Counted from the stretch's first letter, positions 12,016 to 24,614 are shown. The stretch is 64,000 bases of DNA from Turnera subulata (GCA_028386065.3 JAKUCV010002319.1:62001-126000), one strand, 5' to 3'. The notes: generated from the sequence alone by a model not told the origin. Program-made: numbers and translations.

Positions 12016-14990
12016 TTATAATATATTGCAAATACAAAGCTCGAGTCTGATTTTGGTGAACTGATCCTCCTTCAATGGTTTGGTAAAGATATCAGCCAGT
12101 TGATTTTCAGTTTTCACAAACTCAATAGCCACATCCTTCTTCAACACATGATCTCGAATAAAGTGATGTCTCACTTCAATGTGTTTGGTTCGAGAATGTT
12201 GCACCGGATTCTTAGTTAAATTGATGGCACTTGAGCTGTCACAAAAGATAGGAACACATTCGAAAGTTAGTCCATAATTAGCAAGTGTTTGTTTCATCCA
12301 TAGCACTTATGCACAACATGCACCAGCTGCCACATATTCAGCCACGGTTATGGAAGTAGCAACTGAATTTTGCTTTTTACTTGACCAAGATACAAGTGAT
12401 TGTCCAAGTAGTTGACAAGTACCACTTGTACTTTTTCTATCAAGAGTGCACCCTGCAAAGTCTACATCTGAGTAACTTGTTAGTTCAAAAGAGTTCACAT
12501 TAGGATACCACAAGCCTAAAGATGATGTTCCTTTTAAGTACTAGAAGATACGCTTGATAGCTTTAAGATGAGATTCTTTTGGGCATGATTGAAATCTAGC
12601 ACACAAGCAAACACTATACATAATGTATGGTCTTGTTGCTGTAAGGTAAAGAAGACTACCTATCATGCCTCTGTATAATTTCACATCAACATCCTTACCA
12701 TTCTCATCCTTGTCAAGTTTAGTACTGGTGCTCATTGGTGTCAGACTAGTTTTGGCTTCTGACAAGCCAAATCTTTTCAACAGCTCTCGTGTATACTTTG
12801 CTTGATTAAGAAAAATCCCACCATTGAGTTGCTTGACTTGAAAACCCAGGAAGAAATTTAATTCCCCCATTATGCTCATTTTAAACTCGTTGTGCATAAG
12901 CTTTTCAAACTCTTGACAAAGAGATTCATTAGTAGCACCAAATAGAATCTCATCAACATATATTTGCACAATAATAATATCATCTTTGTTTGATTTCACA
13001 AATAAAGTTGAATCTACCTTTCCTCTTGTAAAGTATTATGAAATCATATATGAGCTTAATCTATCATACCAAGCCCTAGGTGCTTGTTTGAGACCATATA
13101 ATGCCTTTTTTCAACTTGAAAACATATTGTGGATGCTCATGGTTTTCAAATCCTGGATCTACATATACTTCTTCCATGATATATCTATTTAAAAAAGCAC
13201 TCTTGACATCCATTTGATAGAGTTTGAAAGATTTAAATGATGCAAATGCAAGCAACATGCGAATGGATTCAAGTCTAGCTACTAGTGCAAAGGTCTCATC
13301 ATAATCAATACCTCCCTCTTGATTGTACCCTAGTGCAACCAATCGAGCTTTGTTTCTTACCACAGTTCCTGATTCGACAAGCTTGTTTCTAAAGACCCAT
13401 TTAGTTCCAATGGCATGATGATCTTCTAGTCTTGTAACAAGCTCTCACACATTATTTCTCTCAAACTAATTAAGCTCTTCTTGCATTGCCATTACTCAAT
13501 TTCCATCAAGTATGGCTTCATTTACTTTTTTGGGCTCAACTTTGAGACAAAAAGGCAAGATGTGTGTTGATCTTTTGTAATTTAGATCTGGTGGTTACTC
13601 CTCTTCTAGGATCACCTAATATGGCCTCAGTTGAGTGTCCTCTAGGTGCATAGACCACTGAGTTTCTTGGCTGTGAGCTTGAACAAGATTCTAGAATATT
13701 TGACTTTACATTGCTGTTCTGAACATTTGTCTCGGGAGAAGCCAAATGTTGTTGAGTCTCAATTGGATCAAGCAGTTGCTCATCTTTTGTCTCATCAACA
13801 TTTATAACCTGTGGCTGATTCTCAAGAGTAAACTCAACCTCTGTATCATCACTAAGATCATTCAAGTTAATTTCATCAAACACCACATGCATGGATTCTT
13901 CAACAACCATGGTTCTTTTGTTATACACCCTATAGGCTTTACTACTCAATGAATAACCTAGGAATATACCATCATCAGACTTAACTTGAAACTTATCTAG
14001 ATTATCTTTAGTATTCAAGATGTAACACCTAGAGCCAAATGTGCAAAAGTATGCAATATTTGGCTTTCTATCAAGCCAAATCTTATAAGGTGTCTTTTCA
14101 AGGATAGGACACAAAGAAACTCTATTTAGGGCATAACATGCTGTGTTCACACCCTCAGCCCAGAAATAGGCAGGTAACTTATACTCATTAAGCATAGTTC
14201 TAGCTATTTCTTACAGGGTTTGATTCTTCCTTTTCACAATCCCATTTTGTTGAGGTGTTCTAGGAGTCGAAAATATGTGTTCAATATCATTTTGTTCACA
14301 AAATTGATTAAAGGTGGAATTATCAAACTCTCCTCCATGATCACTCCTAATTCTAGATATTTTATACCCTTTTTTATTTTGTGGCTTCCTAACTAATGAG
14401 CCAAATTCTTGACATGCATGTTCTTTTTGTGAAAGAAATAAAACCCATGTAAATCTAGAACAATCATCTACTATAACAAATGCATACTTTTTACCATCAA
14501 GACTCACGGTTCTCATAGGACCAAAAAGATCAATATGTAGAAGTTCAGGAGGTCGAGAAGTTGATACCACATGTTTTGGCTTAAAAGAACTTTTGATTTG
14601 TTTACCAAGCTGACATGCATGACATTTGGCTTCTCCCTCGAACTTTAGTTTTGGCAGACCATCGTCCAAATCTTTCTTTGACAGTTTTGAGATAAGTTCA
14701 AGATTTGCATGTCCCAGCCTCCTGTGCCATAGAGTTGCAGTATCTGTTCTTGCACTAAAGTACTTAATCTCAGGGTTAGTAACATTATTTAAAGAAATGG
14801 AATATAGATTACCAATCCTCTTTCCAACAAACAAGATATTCTCATCATCAACTCTACTCATAAGACATCTAGATGATTCAAAAATAACTCTGAACTATCA
14901 CCAAATGTAACATTACCTCGGTGTTTTGAGAGAAAGGATGTAAATTTTATTGGGTCATCTGTCATATGTCATGAACACCCACTGTCCACA
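12016..14990 (-). pseudogene. Copia element C, integrase, reverse transcriptase and RNase H
   Basis: Read from right to left, integrase occupies 14861-14211 and 14195-13536, with the zinc site (LWHRRLGHANLEL...CHACQLGK) and the HIDLFGP, IRSDHGGEFDN and PQQNGIVKRKN blocks. Reverse transcriptase covers about 13500-12541, including NKARLVALGYNQEGGIDYDE and [12 protein letters not shown]. RNase H covers 12513-12016, with [21 protein letters not shown] and [14 protein letters not shown]. Frameshifts occur near 13530, 13080 and 12540. The RT active-site motif reads YVDE instead of YVDD, so the polymerase would be impaired even without the frameshifts. Upstream, a deletion removes sequence between the protease region and integrase (around 14895). 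Confidence 0.9.
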
Positions 14991-15551
14991 ACTCATTCAT
15001 CCCTTGCATCCTTAGTATCTTCTCGAGCCATTAAGTATAGATTTACTGCTTCATCAGAATCAGAGTCACTTGATGAATCCAAATCATCCCATGCTGACAT
15101 AGCTTTCTTGCCTTTGCTCCTTGGGAAATCAGATTTGGCTTTTTGATGTGGAGATTCTGACTTGATATGGCTTGGTCGATTGCAGCCAAGAAACACCAGT
15201 GAGTCTTTCTTTTGTTCAGTTGATTTGGTACCTTGGAAACCTTTTCCTTTCATTAGTCTCCTCTTACGAAGAAATTTGACAAACTTCCTGGTGATTAGTC
15301 CCATATCCACATCATTGTACTCTTCACTGGACTCTTGGTCCGCCTTTAGAGCCAAATCTTTCTTCTTTGGTTCTTTTAGTTCTAGTTTAGAACCATGAAT
15401 TATAAGCTTGCCGATGAGCTCATCGTAAGTGAGAGTGTTAAGATTTTGAGCTTCTTCAATAGCTGTGACCTTTGGCTCCCACTCCTTAGGTAGAGATCTA
15501 AGGACCTTTGCCACTTTATCTCTATGAGTGACGAGTCTACCAAGTAGGGAA
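14991..15551 (-). pseudogene. Copia element C, distal part of gag
   Basis: This carries the RDKVAKVLRSLPKEWEPKV block, a knuckle remnant (first Cys lost: FLGCNRPSHIKSES instead of CFGCN...C), and the DDLDSSSDSDSDEAVNLYLMARED acidic stretch. At about 15005 the sequence jumps from LMARED directly to the protease-region start, so roughly 700 bp present in A and B (coiled coil and second knuckle) is deleted. The upstream half of gag is separated from it by the organellar insert at 15552-16181. Confidence 0.85.
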
Positions 15552-16181
15552 GAATTGGCCCAGTTCAATTGAAATTCAAAGGAGATGGTGAAAAAGACTT
15601 CTTCTTCATTTCTAATAGAAAGTTTAAAGACTATGACTAGAAAGTGCCTACAAGTAGTTCCGGCAACCCGATCGAAAAAGACTACAAACAAAAGCCAAAA
15701 GCTTTTCACAATTTTTTTTTGATCAGACAGAACTTTCAACAAAACTTACTTGAGCTTTCGATGCTTCTTTCTTGCTTTCTTTCACTCCCATGTGTAGTTG
15801 TAAATCCGGTCTGTCTGTCAATCAAGCTCTAGTTCAATTCAAATAGGTCAAGCGAAGGACGAATCCGACAGAAAAAACTTTCTGAATGGAGTAAAAGAAC
15901 TTGGGATCGTCGATCTCTTCCTTAAAGATTGAGATGAGTCAATGTCGTTCGATAGTATGAAAACAGTTCCTGATGTCGAATTCTAAAAACCAGCGAGAGG
16001 TTCCCCACTCTTCTTTGATCCGCCTGCGAGCTATATATCCCCAACAAATTCTGGTCATTGAATAAACGACATTGACTAACCAATTTGCTGAGTAACTAAT
16101 TGTGAGTTTTTTTGAGTTACCTTCTTTTCCTTTATCTAGAATAACAAAACCAATTCTAGCAATGTATAAAAAAAGAATTAA
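15552..16181 (-). other. matR: organelle-derived DNA (matR fragment plus rpl20-like start) inserted in gag
   Basis: The element A gag sequence runs continuously across this point, but in element C gag is interrupted by about 630 bp of unrelated DNA. On the minus strand, 16032-15865 reads RRIKEEWGTSRWFLEFDIR, then after a few residues and a stop, IFKEEIDDPKFFYSIQKVFS, which I recognise as plant mitochondrial matR (group II intron maturase-related protein) with scattered changes. Directly upstream, 16058-16022 reads MTRI..GYIARRR, which resembles the start of chloroplast rpl20 fused into matR. The remainder (15552-15860, 16060-16181) has no match I can name and may also be organellar. This is not a working gene: it has stops and only a fragment of matR. 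The rpl20 assignment is less certain than matR. Confidence 0.75.
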
Positions 16182-16670
16182 ACCATTGCAAAGAATGGTG
16201 AAGCGTGTATCCATTTCTTGCACAGTTTCTCTAGCAGCCATTTGGAAGAGCTCATAGTCCCTCATTAGACAATTGAGCTGAGACTTCTTTACTTGGTTAG
16301 TTCCTTTATGTGTGACACAAAGAAACCTCCAGATTTCATAGGCTGTGCCACAAGAACTCACTCTTTGAAACTCACTTTCACTTATACCACATAGTAGTAT
16401 ATTTTTTGGCTTGTGCATCAAGCTTAGCTCTCCTTAGCTCATCTTCAGACCAGAATTGCATGTCTCTTTGAGGTCTGGCATAGGGACTTTGAACAATATT
16501 CCACATCTCAAGATCTTTTCCTTCAAGGAAGATCTTCATCCTAAACTTCCAATAGTCAAAGTTCACTCCATCAAAGTATGGAGCTTTGTTGGCACTTGTA
16601 CCTTCATAAGTCATGATCTTTTTCTCTGGAGATTAATCCACTTGATTGAGAACGTAGTTTCGCTGCTAAT
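16182..16670 (-). pseudogene. Copia element C, proximal part of gag
   Basis: This holds the 5' half of gag (ANKAPYFDGVNFDYWKFRMK, FLEGKDLEMWNIVQSPYARP), with a frameshift near 16400. It is preceded by the degenerate primer-binding site next to the LTR at 16671. It corresponds to 2961-3450 of element A. Confidence 0.85.
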
Positions 16671-17738
16671 TGTTGGCCCAGAAAGGCTAAGAAGGGGGGG
16701 TTGAATTAGCTTTTCCTTTTTTCGGATTTTCTGTGATTTGGCTCGACACAGAAGCCAAATGTGAAACTTCAATAGAATGCAAAGATAAAGGCAGAAAAGC
16801 AAAGAACATAAGCAATGTATAGTGGTTCCCCACTCAGGAGTATATCCACTACCTAAAGGTCCCCCCTTTAGGATTTTTAAACTATCCACTATTTTTGGCT
16901 TTTACAGGCGAGCCAAATAACCTATGGTACACAAGTTTTTGTGGGATGAACTTGGTAAACCTAACCCAAAGCTGAACCTAGCTTTGTCTATCTAACAAGA
17001 ATATCCCCTAATCTTGATGATTACAACCTTCCCCAAGGCAAAGCTTCAAGAGTGACTCACTTAAGAAGTTACACAAATTAAGCACAAGAATATCTCTCAA
17101 GATTAGCTCTTTTCTCAACTTAGAATCTTTTGAATAGCTAGGTTGATTTTTTGTGAGGCTTCAATCCTCTATTTATAGATTCTAAGGATGACGAGGAGTG
17201 TCTTCCAACGGCTAGATTGCTTCCAGATGGCAGCCGAGTTGACTTGTTGCTTCATTAAATAAAATTGTCCAGTAGATGAGCCAGATCTTGATATTTCTTG
17301 GGCAGCAATTTTCTCTCTTCAAAAAGTTTCCATAAATGGAAAGTGAGGACCACTGATTCTTCCAGAGGTGAGAGAGAGGATGTGAGGACCACTTCTCTGA
17401 TCTTTTTCAGACCGTTGGAGAGCAAGCATAGCGGTTAGTGCAGTTGGTTTAATGTCGACCACTTTCTTGGACCACTTGCTGCAACTTTTGGGACCACAGC
17501 CCCAACTGTCCGGAAAGCGACCTTTTGGTCGATGTAGTGAAGCCAAATGTTTCTGGATTTCGTTTCTGCGAGAAACCAAATTTTTCTGCCAATACTAAAA
17601 ACACACAAGGCTTACCAAAATGTTTGTTAATCATCAAAATAATATAATAAGCATTGAATAATCATCATAAATATAATAAACAAGATTAGCCTTAATTAAT
17701 TACTTAATTAAGCCCTAAATCACATATTTAGGCTAACA
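16671..17738 (-). repeat. Copia element C, 5' LTR
   Basis: On the minus strand the LTR starts TGTTAGCCTAAATATGTG (17738) and ends TGGGCCAACA (16671), about 1068 bp. A TATA box (ctataaatag, minus strand) lies near 17168-17178. The base pairs TG/CA at both ends are intact. The flank at 17739-17743 is taatg. A matching duplication on the other side of C was not found, consistent with later rearrangement. Confidence 0.85.
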
Positions 17739-18175
17739 TAATGTTGGTAAGGATCCTATGATTGAACATGTGCTATTAGTTGAGAATCTAAAATTTAACC
17801 TTTTAAGTATAAGTCAACTGTGTGTCCGAGGTTGCAAAGTAACCTTTGAAGCTAATGAATGCTCGATAACTTGTCTTGACAATAATGATACTATTCTTAC
17901 GGGAAAAAGACTAGGGAACCTATACTCGATTAATATATGTGATGTTGCTAACCCTGTGAACAAGTGTTTTAGTGTTAGCACAGAAACTCTAGAGCTTTGG
18001 CATAGAAGGTTAGGACACGCTCATATGGAGCTCATGTCCAACTTACTAAAGAAGGAGCTTGTGAGAGGACTTCCTCAAATAAAGTTTGGAAAAGAACAAA
18101 TATGCCGAGCTTGTCAACTAGGCAAACAAACCAAAAGCTCTTTCAAGCCTAAGAAAATTCTATCAACATCCCAGC
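17739..18175 (+). pseudogene. Copia fragment E, protease-to-integrase zinc region
   Basis: An open fragment reads EHVLLVENLKFNLLSIS..., ending in the integrase zinc site (LWHRRLGHAHMELMS...CRACQLGK). It is cut on the left by the element C LTR and on the right by LTR F1 (18176), and is closer in sequence to element D than to A-C. The remainder of E was not found in the window. Confidence 0.8.
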
Positions 18176-19278
18176 TGTGAGTAACCGACCCAAAATTTAT
18201 TGGGAGTACTCACCATCTTCTTCTTAACTGTCATCCACATCTTTGGAGTCGCCACTTGAATTTTATTGAAGGGCAAAATTCAAGTAAAAATCTTTCTTTG
18301 GCAACCAATGACTCCTTAAGGCAACTGATAGCGAACCGAAGATGAGGACCGGTGGGTTTGTCACGGATGAGAAGGTGTTAGGAATCCATCCATGTTGGGG
18401 CAAGATCATGTGCAATTATAGACTAACATATTCCGATGCACAACAACACAAACAACAAAATAAAAACAGAATTAAAAGACAGAATAGAAAACAAATAAAG
18501 ATTGAGCTTGCGTTTCCACCACTAGAAACTACCTACTTACTCCCTGGTAATGGGTTCAAAGCTCACGTAGTTATTATATGCATCACATATAATCACATCA
18601 TTAGCATCATCATGTCACAACAACAATCAACCAAGAAAATTAGAACGATTTACCTCTTGAAGCCCTCCTTTTGCTCCTACTTGCTTACCACTCCTAAGCA
18701 GAATTTTGGCAGAACTTCAAGAGGAAATTCGGGGTTGAAAGAGGCCGAACTGGCATCTGGCATAAACAGCAAAGTTGTATAGCTACTTCTTAAAATTCTA
18801 GGGACACCAAGATTGCAGCAAATCGACATCTACAACTCTAGATATGGCCGAAATACTAAGACTGCCTCCACTGGAACCTTCCTCTTGGGTTGAGCACTTC
18901 TCCTCCACCGATTTGCTTGAATCCACCTTCTTCCTCTCCTTCTCTTGATCTACTACTACTTTTGGCTCCATGCTACTCCTCTCCACGAAATTCCTCCAGA
19001 ATTTCGACTCTTGAAAGGATTCCTAAGCTTGGGAAGAGAGAATTTTTCTAAGCACCTAGCTTATGTATGTATACATAGACAAGTGAGAAAATTGGTGAGT
19101 TTTGAGGGTGAGTGGGGGTCCTATTTATAGTGCTTTGGGGGTATGGATGTGGTGTTGATCTAAGGGTCAGGATTGAAACCCTAGATCTGATGGTAGATAC
19201 TCAAAATCAAGCAAATAGGAAAAATCAAAAAAACTGCCAAAACTGGAAAAGATGCCCGCCAGGCCATGGAATGGTACT
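18176..19278 (-). repeat. LTR copy F1 (truncated), Ogre/Tat-like
   Basis: On the plus strand it begins TGTGAGTAACCGACCC at the edge of fragment E and shares long blocks with F2, F3 and F4 (ggagtcgccac, gggcaaaattcaag, aaggtgttagg, gcccgccaggccatgg). The TATA box reads canonically on the minus strand (ctataaatagga near 19121-19132), so the LTR is oriented minus. It is cut at 19278 by F2. The family name is a guess from the ggagtcgcca motif common in plant Tat/Ogre LTRs. Confidence 0.65.
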
Positions 19279-20842
19279 TGTGAATACCCGACCCAAAATC
19301 ACTTGGGCCTTCTCACCTATTCCTTTCACATTCTTCTTTTTGTAAATCCCATATCATTGGAGTCAACACCCAAGTTTTGTTAAGGGCAAAACTTGGGAAA
19401 AACCTTCATATGACTCCTTAGGCAACCGGTCATGGTGAACCAAAGATATGGGATAGGGGGTTCGTCACGGATGGGAAGGTGTTAGGCACCCTTCCATGTT
19501 GGGTCGAAATCTTGTGCAATCAAAGAGCATAAGTGTGCCTTGTGTGCGTGTGCAAGTATGGAAAACAAAGAAAAGACTTGGTTTGCATCCCGTTATGAGA
19601 CCGAGACTACCTACGTACCCGAGTGTTCGGGGTCAAAGCCACGTAGTTCTAAACATGGCACACAGCGACCACTTACATCATCAAAAGCATCATAATGTGA
19701 TCAGCCAGAATCAATCAAAAAGGGATTTAGGACTACCTTATGTAGCCCTCCTCTAGCTTCTTGCAATGGGTTGAGTTCTACACCCACCTTCTTGCCACTT
19801 CTTAGCTCTATGGTTGATCCTCTCCTTGATTCCTCCTTGCTGAACTACTGTTGATGCTCCCCCACGAAATTTCTCCAAAGTTTCTGCCTTAGAAAATATT
19901 TATAAGCTTGGAGAAGTAGAGTTTCTCCAAGCAAGAAGAGCTTATGGGTGTGTATGTGAGAAAGATTGTGTGTCTTTTAAAATGTGTGTGAGGGGTCCTA
20001 TTTATAGTGTTCTGGAGAGCCTGGGGGCGTGGACCTGCTTAATGGTGAAGATTATGCCTGAAAATCTGGTCCAAAACCGCGCGCGATCAAAAAAGAAACA
20101 AAATCGGAGATTTTCGGAGATCCTGGGCACCCATGACCACCATGGTCGGCGGTCATGGCTTGGATGACCGCCATGACCGGCAGTCATGGCCACAAGACCG
20201 CCAGGGCTTGGTGGCCATCCCGTGATGACCTCCGGCCCTTCCGGTTTTGTGTGTTCTTTCCTTTTTTGCTCCTCAATCCCCCTAATTCAGCTCTGATTTG
20301 ATCCTACTGCATAATCAACCCCTAATCTACCCAGAATCACTCAATTACTTGATTAGCACTCCCTCAATCATTCCATAATCAAAAGATTGCACATTAACAC
20401 CCAAAATCATACCAAAAACACAAAATCTACTTAAATGATAATTAACTCTAATTTTCCACGAAAATCAGAGCTAAAATTAATCTGCAAGAAATATGTTAAT
20501 GGGCTGGACAAAATCTGGAGAGTAATTAACTTGGACCCTTAAATCTATTTCTAACCCAAGAATAAATCATCTCATTATTATTGGGTAAAAACAAATAAAA
20601 AGCCCAAATATATTTTAATGCAAATAAACCTTATCATATGTTTTATCCTAAGGTTAAATCATCTCATTAATCCTAGGATTTAAGCGCATAAAGGTTTATG
20701 TCATCAAAATACATTAATTCCACTAAATTAAATTCCTATCATGCCTTCACTCAAAATCAAATCATCTCATTAACCTTGAGTTTAAGCATGTCTAGAATCT
20801 AATTTTAATGTAATGTTCATGGGTCAAATTTGGGTGTTCACA
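19279..20842 (-). repeat. solo LTR F2, complete
   Basis: Ends are TG...CA: TGTGAATACCCGACCC at 19279 and GGGTGTTCACA at 20842, length 1564 bp. Flanks are GTACT (19274-19278) and GTACA (20843-20847), a 4-of-5 match to a target duplication. The TATA box on the minus strand is near 20002-20012. A GC-rich block at 20125-20225 contains repeated, partly self-complementary accgccatga/tcatggcggt words. The F2 flanks belong to different sequences (F1 left, LINE fragment right), so a rearrangement or an original F1-LINE junction must be assumed. Confidence 0.7.
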
Positions 20843-21556
20843 GTACACCTGCTTCATGAGCTACTTTTTATTTCACCACATTCGACCCCTGATCAGCCTC
20901 ATAAGCCACTTAATCATCACCCAAAGCATCAAACCGAGACCTTGTCGATTTCCTTTTAGAGCCATCCCTCCTACCATCGTGAGCAGCAGGGCTGACCTTT
21001 TTATTCTGTGCCCGAGGCTTAGGAGGAACTAATATCCATTCCCCATTCTCAGTATTAGGGACCCTGATTTCTCCCTACATCGCCATAGTAGAAGCACTCC
21101 CTAATTTTGGTGAAACAACACGAGGTTCAGGATATCCCATTGTCGAAGACCCCTTAAGAACAATAAGAGGCACTGCAACCTCAACTCTACAGTTCACCAA
21201 AAGATGACCAGTGCGCCCGCAACTAAAACACACCTGAGGCAAGCTTTCATACAAGATAGGATACCAGACATCATCCACACATGCTTCAGTTTCTAGTGGC
21301 TTTGAGAGGTCCAATTCAACAACCACCTTGGCAAACCGCCATCGCTCTGTCTTTTGGGTGGAGTGTTCAACACGAATCGTACGACCAATACGGTTATAAA
21401 CCTCCCTTAGAATCGCGAGTTGATAGAGCTTAGTAAATAGCCGAGGAATCCGAGCCCAGGCCAACACCGACATAACCATATGCGAAAGATGGGTTAAAAT
21501 TTGGTTGCCATGGCACCACAGAGAGACAGTGATCAAGAATCACCCATGGAACACTA
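20843..21556 (-). pseudogene. LINE (L1-type) ORF1 fragment
   Basis: The minus strand reads the plant LINE ORF1/DUF4283-plus-CCHC module: a start resembling PWVILDH, then WARIPRL, RVEHSTQKTERWRFAKVVVE, and a zinc knuckle CFSCGRTGHLLVNC. A basic Ser/Lys-rich tail ends with a stop near 20900. The ORF from 21536 to 21075 is open, and the start is out of frame with it. It is bounded by LTRs F2 and F3, so only a piece of ORF1 survives. There is no endonuclease or reverse transcriptase. Confidence 0.8.
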
Positions 21557-22472
21557 TGAGGACCCGACCCAAAATTAATTAAGCCTCCTCACCTATTCCT
21601 TTTCACCTTCTTCCTCTGGTCAATCCGATGTCTTTGGAGTCGCCACCAAATTTTATTAAGGGCAAAATTTGGGAAAAAATTATAAATGACTCCTTTAGGC
21701 AACTAGTCATAACGAACGAAAGACATGGAATTCAGGGGTTCATCATGGATGGGAAGGTGATAGGCACACATCTATGTTGGGTCGAAACTTTATGCAATTG
21801 AAGAGTGAATTTATGCCTTGTGCAAGTGTGAAGGTGTGGAAACAAAAGAAATTAAAAAAGAAAGGGGAGAAGAAGAAGATTTGGCTTGCATCCCGTTACG
21901 AAATCGAGACTACCTACATACCCGAGTGACGAGGGTCAAAGCCACGTAGTTCTAAACATGGCGTTAGCAGGCCACTTACATCATCAAAAGCATCCTCAAG
22001 TAATCAGCCAAAATCATTCAAAAAGGGGATTAATGTTACCTCTTATAGCCCTCCTCTAGCTCCTTGGATTGGATTTTTTTCTCCTCTAGCCCTCCTCTTA
22101 TAGCCCTCCGGTGGCGCCGCACTCATGAAAAAGCCCTAATATCCATGCACGAAATAGGCAAAGCATATATTTAATCCCAAAACTACACGAACATTAGGAT
22201 TAAATTGGGTTGCAAGCAATATGTTTAAACGGGCTACTTTCTCTTGAGAATCCATATTTCATTACCGCAAACTTAATATTTATTTCCAACCCCAAATTAA
22301 ACAAATAACAAAGGGTCGAAAATAAATAAAAAGAAATAAGCAAATAAAATATCCTTATTCTACCATATTAAATCACAAACATATCCACCAAATCGTCTCA
22401 TCAATTAAAGACATAAACACATTCATAATTCAAAATAATAAATAAATCATGGGTCAAATTTAGGTGTCCACA
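21557..22472 (-). repeat. LTR copy F3 (internally shortened)
   Basis: It starts TGAGGACCCGACCC and ends GGTGTCCACA on the plus strand. It aligns with both ends of F2 but is about 650 bp shorter, lacking the promoter region with the TATA box. No target duplication is evident (cacta versus gttga). Confidence 0.7.
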
Positions 22473-24257
22473 GTTGACCCACTAACATTCTATTAATTTG
22501 AATTATGAATATATTTTCGACTATGGATTAATGAGATGATTTAATCCTTAGCTTGAGTATTTTTGCAATTTAATGGAATAATAATATTTCATTATTTTTG
22601 GATTTTTAGTATATTTGATTCGAAACTATTGAGATGATTTAATTCTGAGTTACATGTATTTAAAGGATTAATTATAATAAAATAATGATATTTTGTTTTT
22701 TTAGGGTTTTATTTTATTTTTAGGCCCTTTTGAGATGATTTTGGGTTTTAAAATAAATAAGAGCCTGAACCAATTAAGTACGGATCCTCCAGAAACTAAA
22801 GCCTATTAAAAATATAGAGTTTAACATCCTATTAACCCTAACTTTTGTTAAAAATCGGGTTTAGTTGTTTTCCTTTTGTGTTTTTATGTATTCATGGTAT
22901 TGAGAGTGGAGCGGGGAGAAAGTAAGGAAAAATAGGAAAAGGGTGAGGCTAAGCTACAAGTTAGGAGGTTTTCTGGAGGTTTAAACAGGCAAAAAATTGA
23001 TTAGGAAGGGCGTGAGAATCAAGTTGGACCGGAATAATGAGGATCAAAACCGAAAAAGGAAAGAGCGAATTTGGAAACAGGTGCCGGCGGACATAGAGAC
23101 ATGACCGCCAGCACCTGGCAAGCTTCAAGACTTGACCGCCAGCACATGGCGGTTGTCACGACATGACTGCCATGGTTGGGCGATTATTGTTCCCAGTTTC
23201 GGCAGTTTTCCAAATTTTTCATGTTTTCATGATTTTGGGTATCTACCGTTGGATCTAGGGATTCAACCCCAACCCATAGATAAACACCACGTCCATACCC
23301 CCTGAACATTTTAAATAGGACCCCCCACTCATCCTCATTCACACATAATTTCTCTCTTCCCCCTTACACATAAGTTTAGGAGCTTGGAATTATTCTATAA
23401 TTCTAAGCTTAGGAACCCAAGAAAGGGTTGAAATTCTGGAGGAATTTCGTGGAGGGGAGTAGCAATAGAGCAGTAGTAAGAAGAGAGCAAGAAAGATGGA
23501 AGAAGGAGGAGAATTGAAGCAAAACTTATAGAGAAGGAAGGAGGAACTAGAGTAGAGAATTCATGTGCAGGCAGTCCCAGAAGAATCGCGATATCTAGAG
23601 CTGTAGGCATCGGTTTACTGAGTTCTAGGAGTCTCTAGAAAGCTAAGAGGAACTCCTACAAGTTTTTTGTTGACATCAGATGCCAGTTCATCCTCTCTTA
23701 ATCTTTAATTCCAGCTTTAAGTTGAGTCACAATTCTGCTAAGAAGTGGTAAGCAAGTAGGAGCTAGATGAGGTCATCAAGAGGTAATCCCTTCTAACTCT
23801 CTTTTTGTGTAGCTGTTGTGACATGATGATGATGATGGTGTATTAATTATGTCTTGCATGTAAGAACTAGTGAGCTTTGAACCCATTATCAAGGGGTACG
23901 TAGGCAGTTTTTAGTGGTGGAAATGCAAACTCAATCTTTATTTATTTTCTGTTTTGTCCTTTGATTTTGTTCCTTTTTGTTAATCATTTTTTTGTGCGTA
24001 TGAAATATATCAATCTTTAATTGCACATAATCTCACCCCAATATGGATGGGTGCCTAACACCTTCCCATCCGTGACAAATTCCCGGGTCCACATCTTTGG
24101 TTCGCTTATCGGTTGCCTTAAGTAGTCATTGGTTGCCTAAAGAAGTTTTTTTCCTAAATTTTGCCCTAAAATAAAATTTGGATGCCACTTCAAAGATATG
24201 GATGACGGCTAAGAAGGTGGTGAGTAAGCCCAATAAATTTTGGGTCTCATACTCACA
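22473..24257 (+). repeat. LTR copy F4 (inverted relative to F1-F3)
   Basis: Starting with a truncated TGACCCA end next to F3 and ending GGGTCTCATACTCACA near 24257, this is the reverse complement of the F1/F2 family. It has a TATA-like tttaaatagga near 23311 and a GC-rich block of accgccagca/catggcggt repeats at 23085-23190. F3 and F4 therefore meet in opposite orientation, their outer ends fused at 22472/22473. Confidence 0.7.
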
Positions 24258-24614
24258 CACACCCGGCAATTTTTGTGTCCTTTTATGTACCTCGAGTTTC
24301 AATTTTCGTCCCTTTTGTATATCTCGGGCAGCCCGGGCAATGACGTGGTCATCTGCCCGGATCTATTTGTCACATGTTGCAATCTTATTGAAGCCACGTG
24401 GAAAATTTTGTTGGACCCATATTTTTGTCAAATTTTTTTATTTCAAAAATTACAAAAATTGTTTTTTATTTTTTAATTCTTATACCAGCCTGGTTGACCG
24501 ATTTTCGTTCGGATTCGTTCAATCCGTTCTAAGCAAACTCGAAACAATGAGAATTCCTCTTTTTACTTTCCCCTTAAACCAGTTCCTTTCATCCCTTTTC
24601 CTCCTCCCTCTTCT
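24258..24614. other. flank of element D, no gene seen
   Basis: I see no ORF or named repeat in this stretch. It ends with CTTCT (24610-24614), the left copy of the element D target-site duplication. Confidence 0.6.

Noticed and set aside
15939..16421. A 160-codon ORF joining gag, rpl20-like and matR-like sequence
   Set aside because: It is an accidental frame through an insertion boundary, ending at a stop within the matR-like part; there is no reason to think it is expressed as a protein.
18342..18782. A 146-codon ORF
   Set aside because: It lies wholly inside LTR F1, opposite to the LTR promoter, and has no domain.
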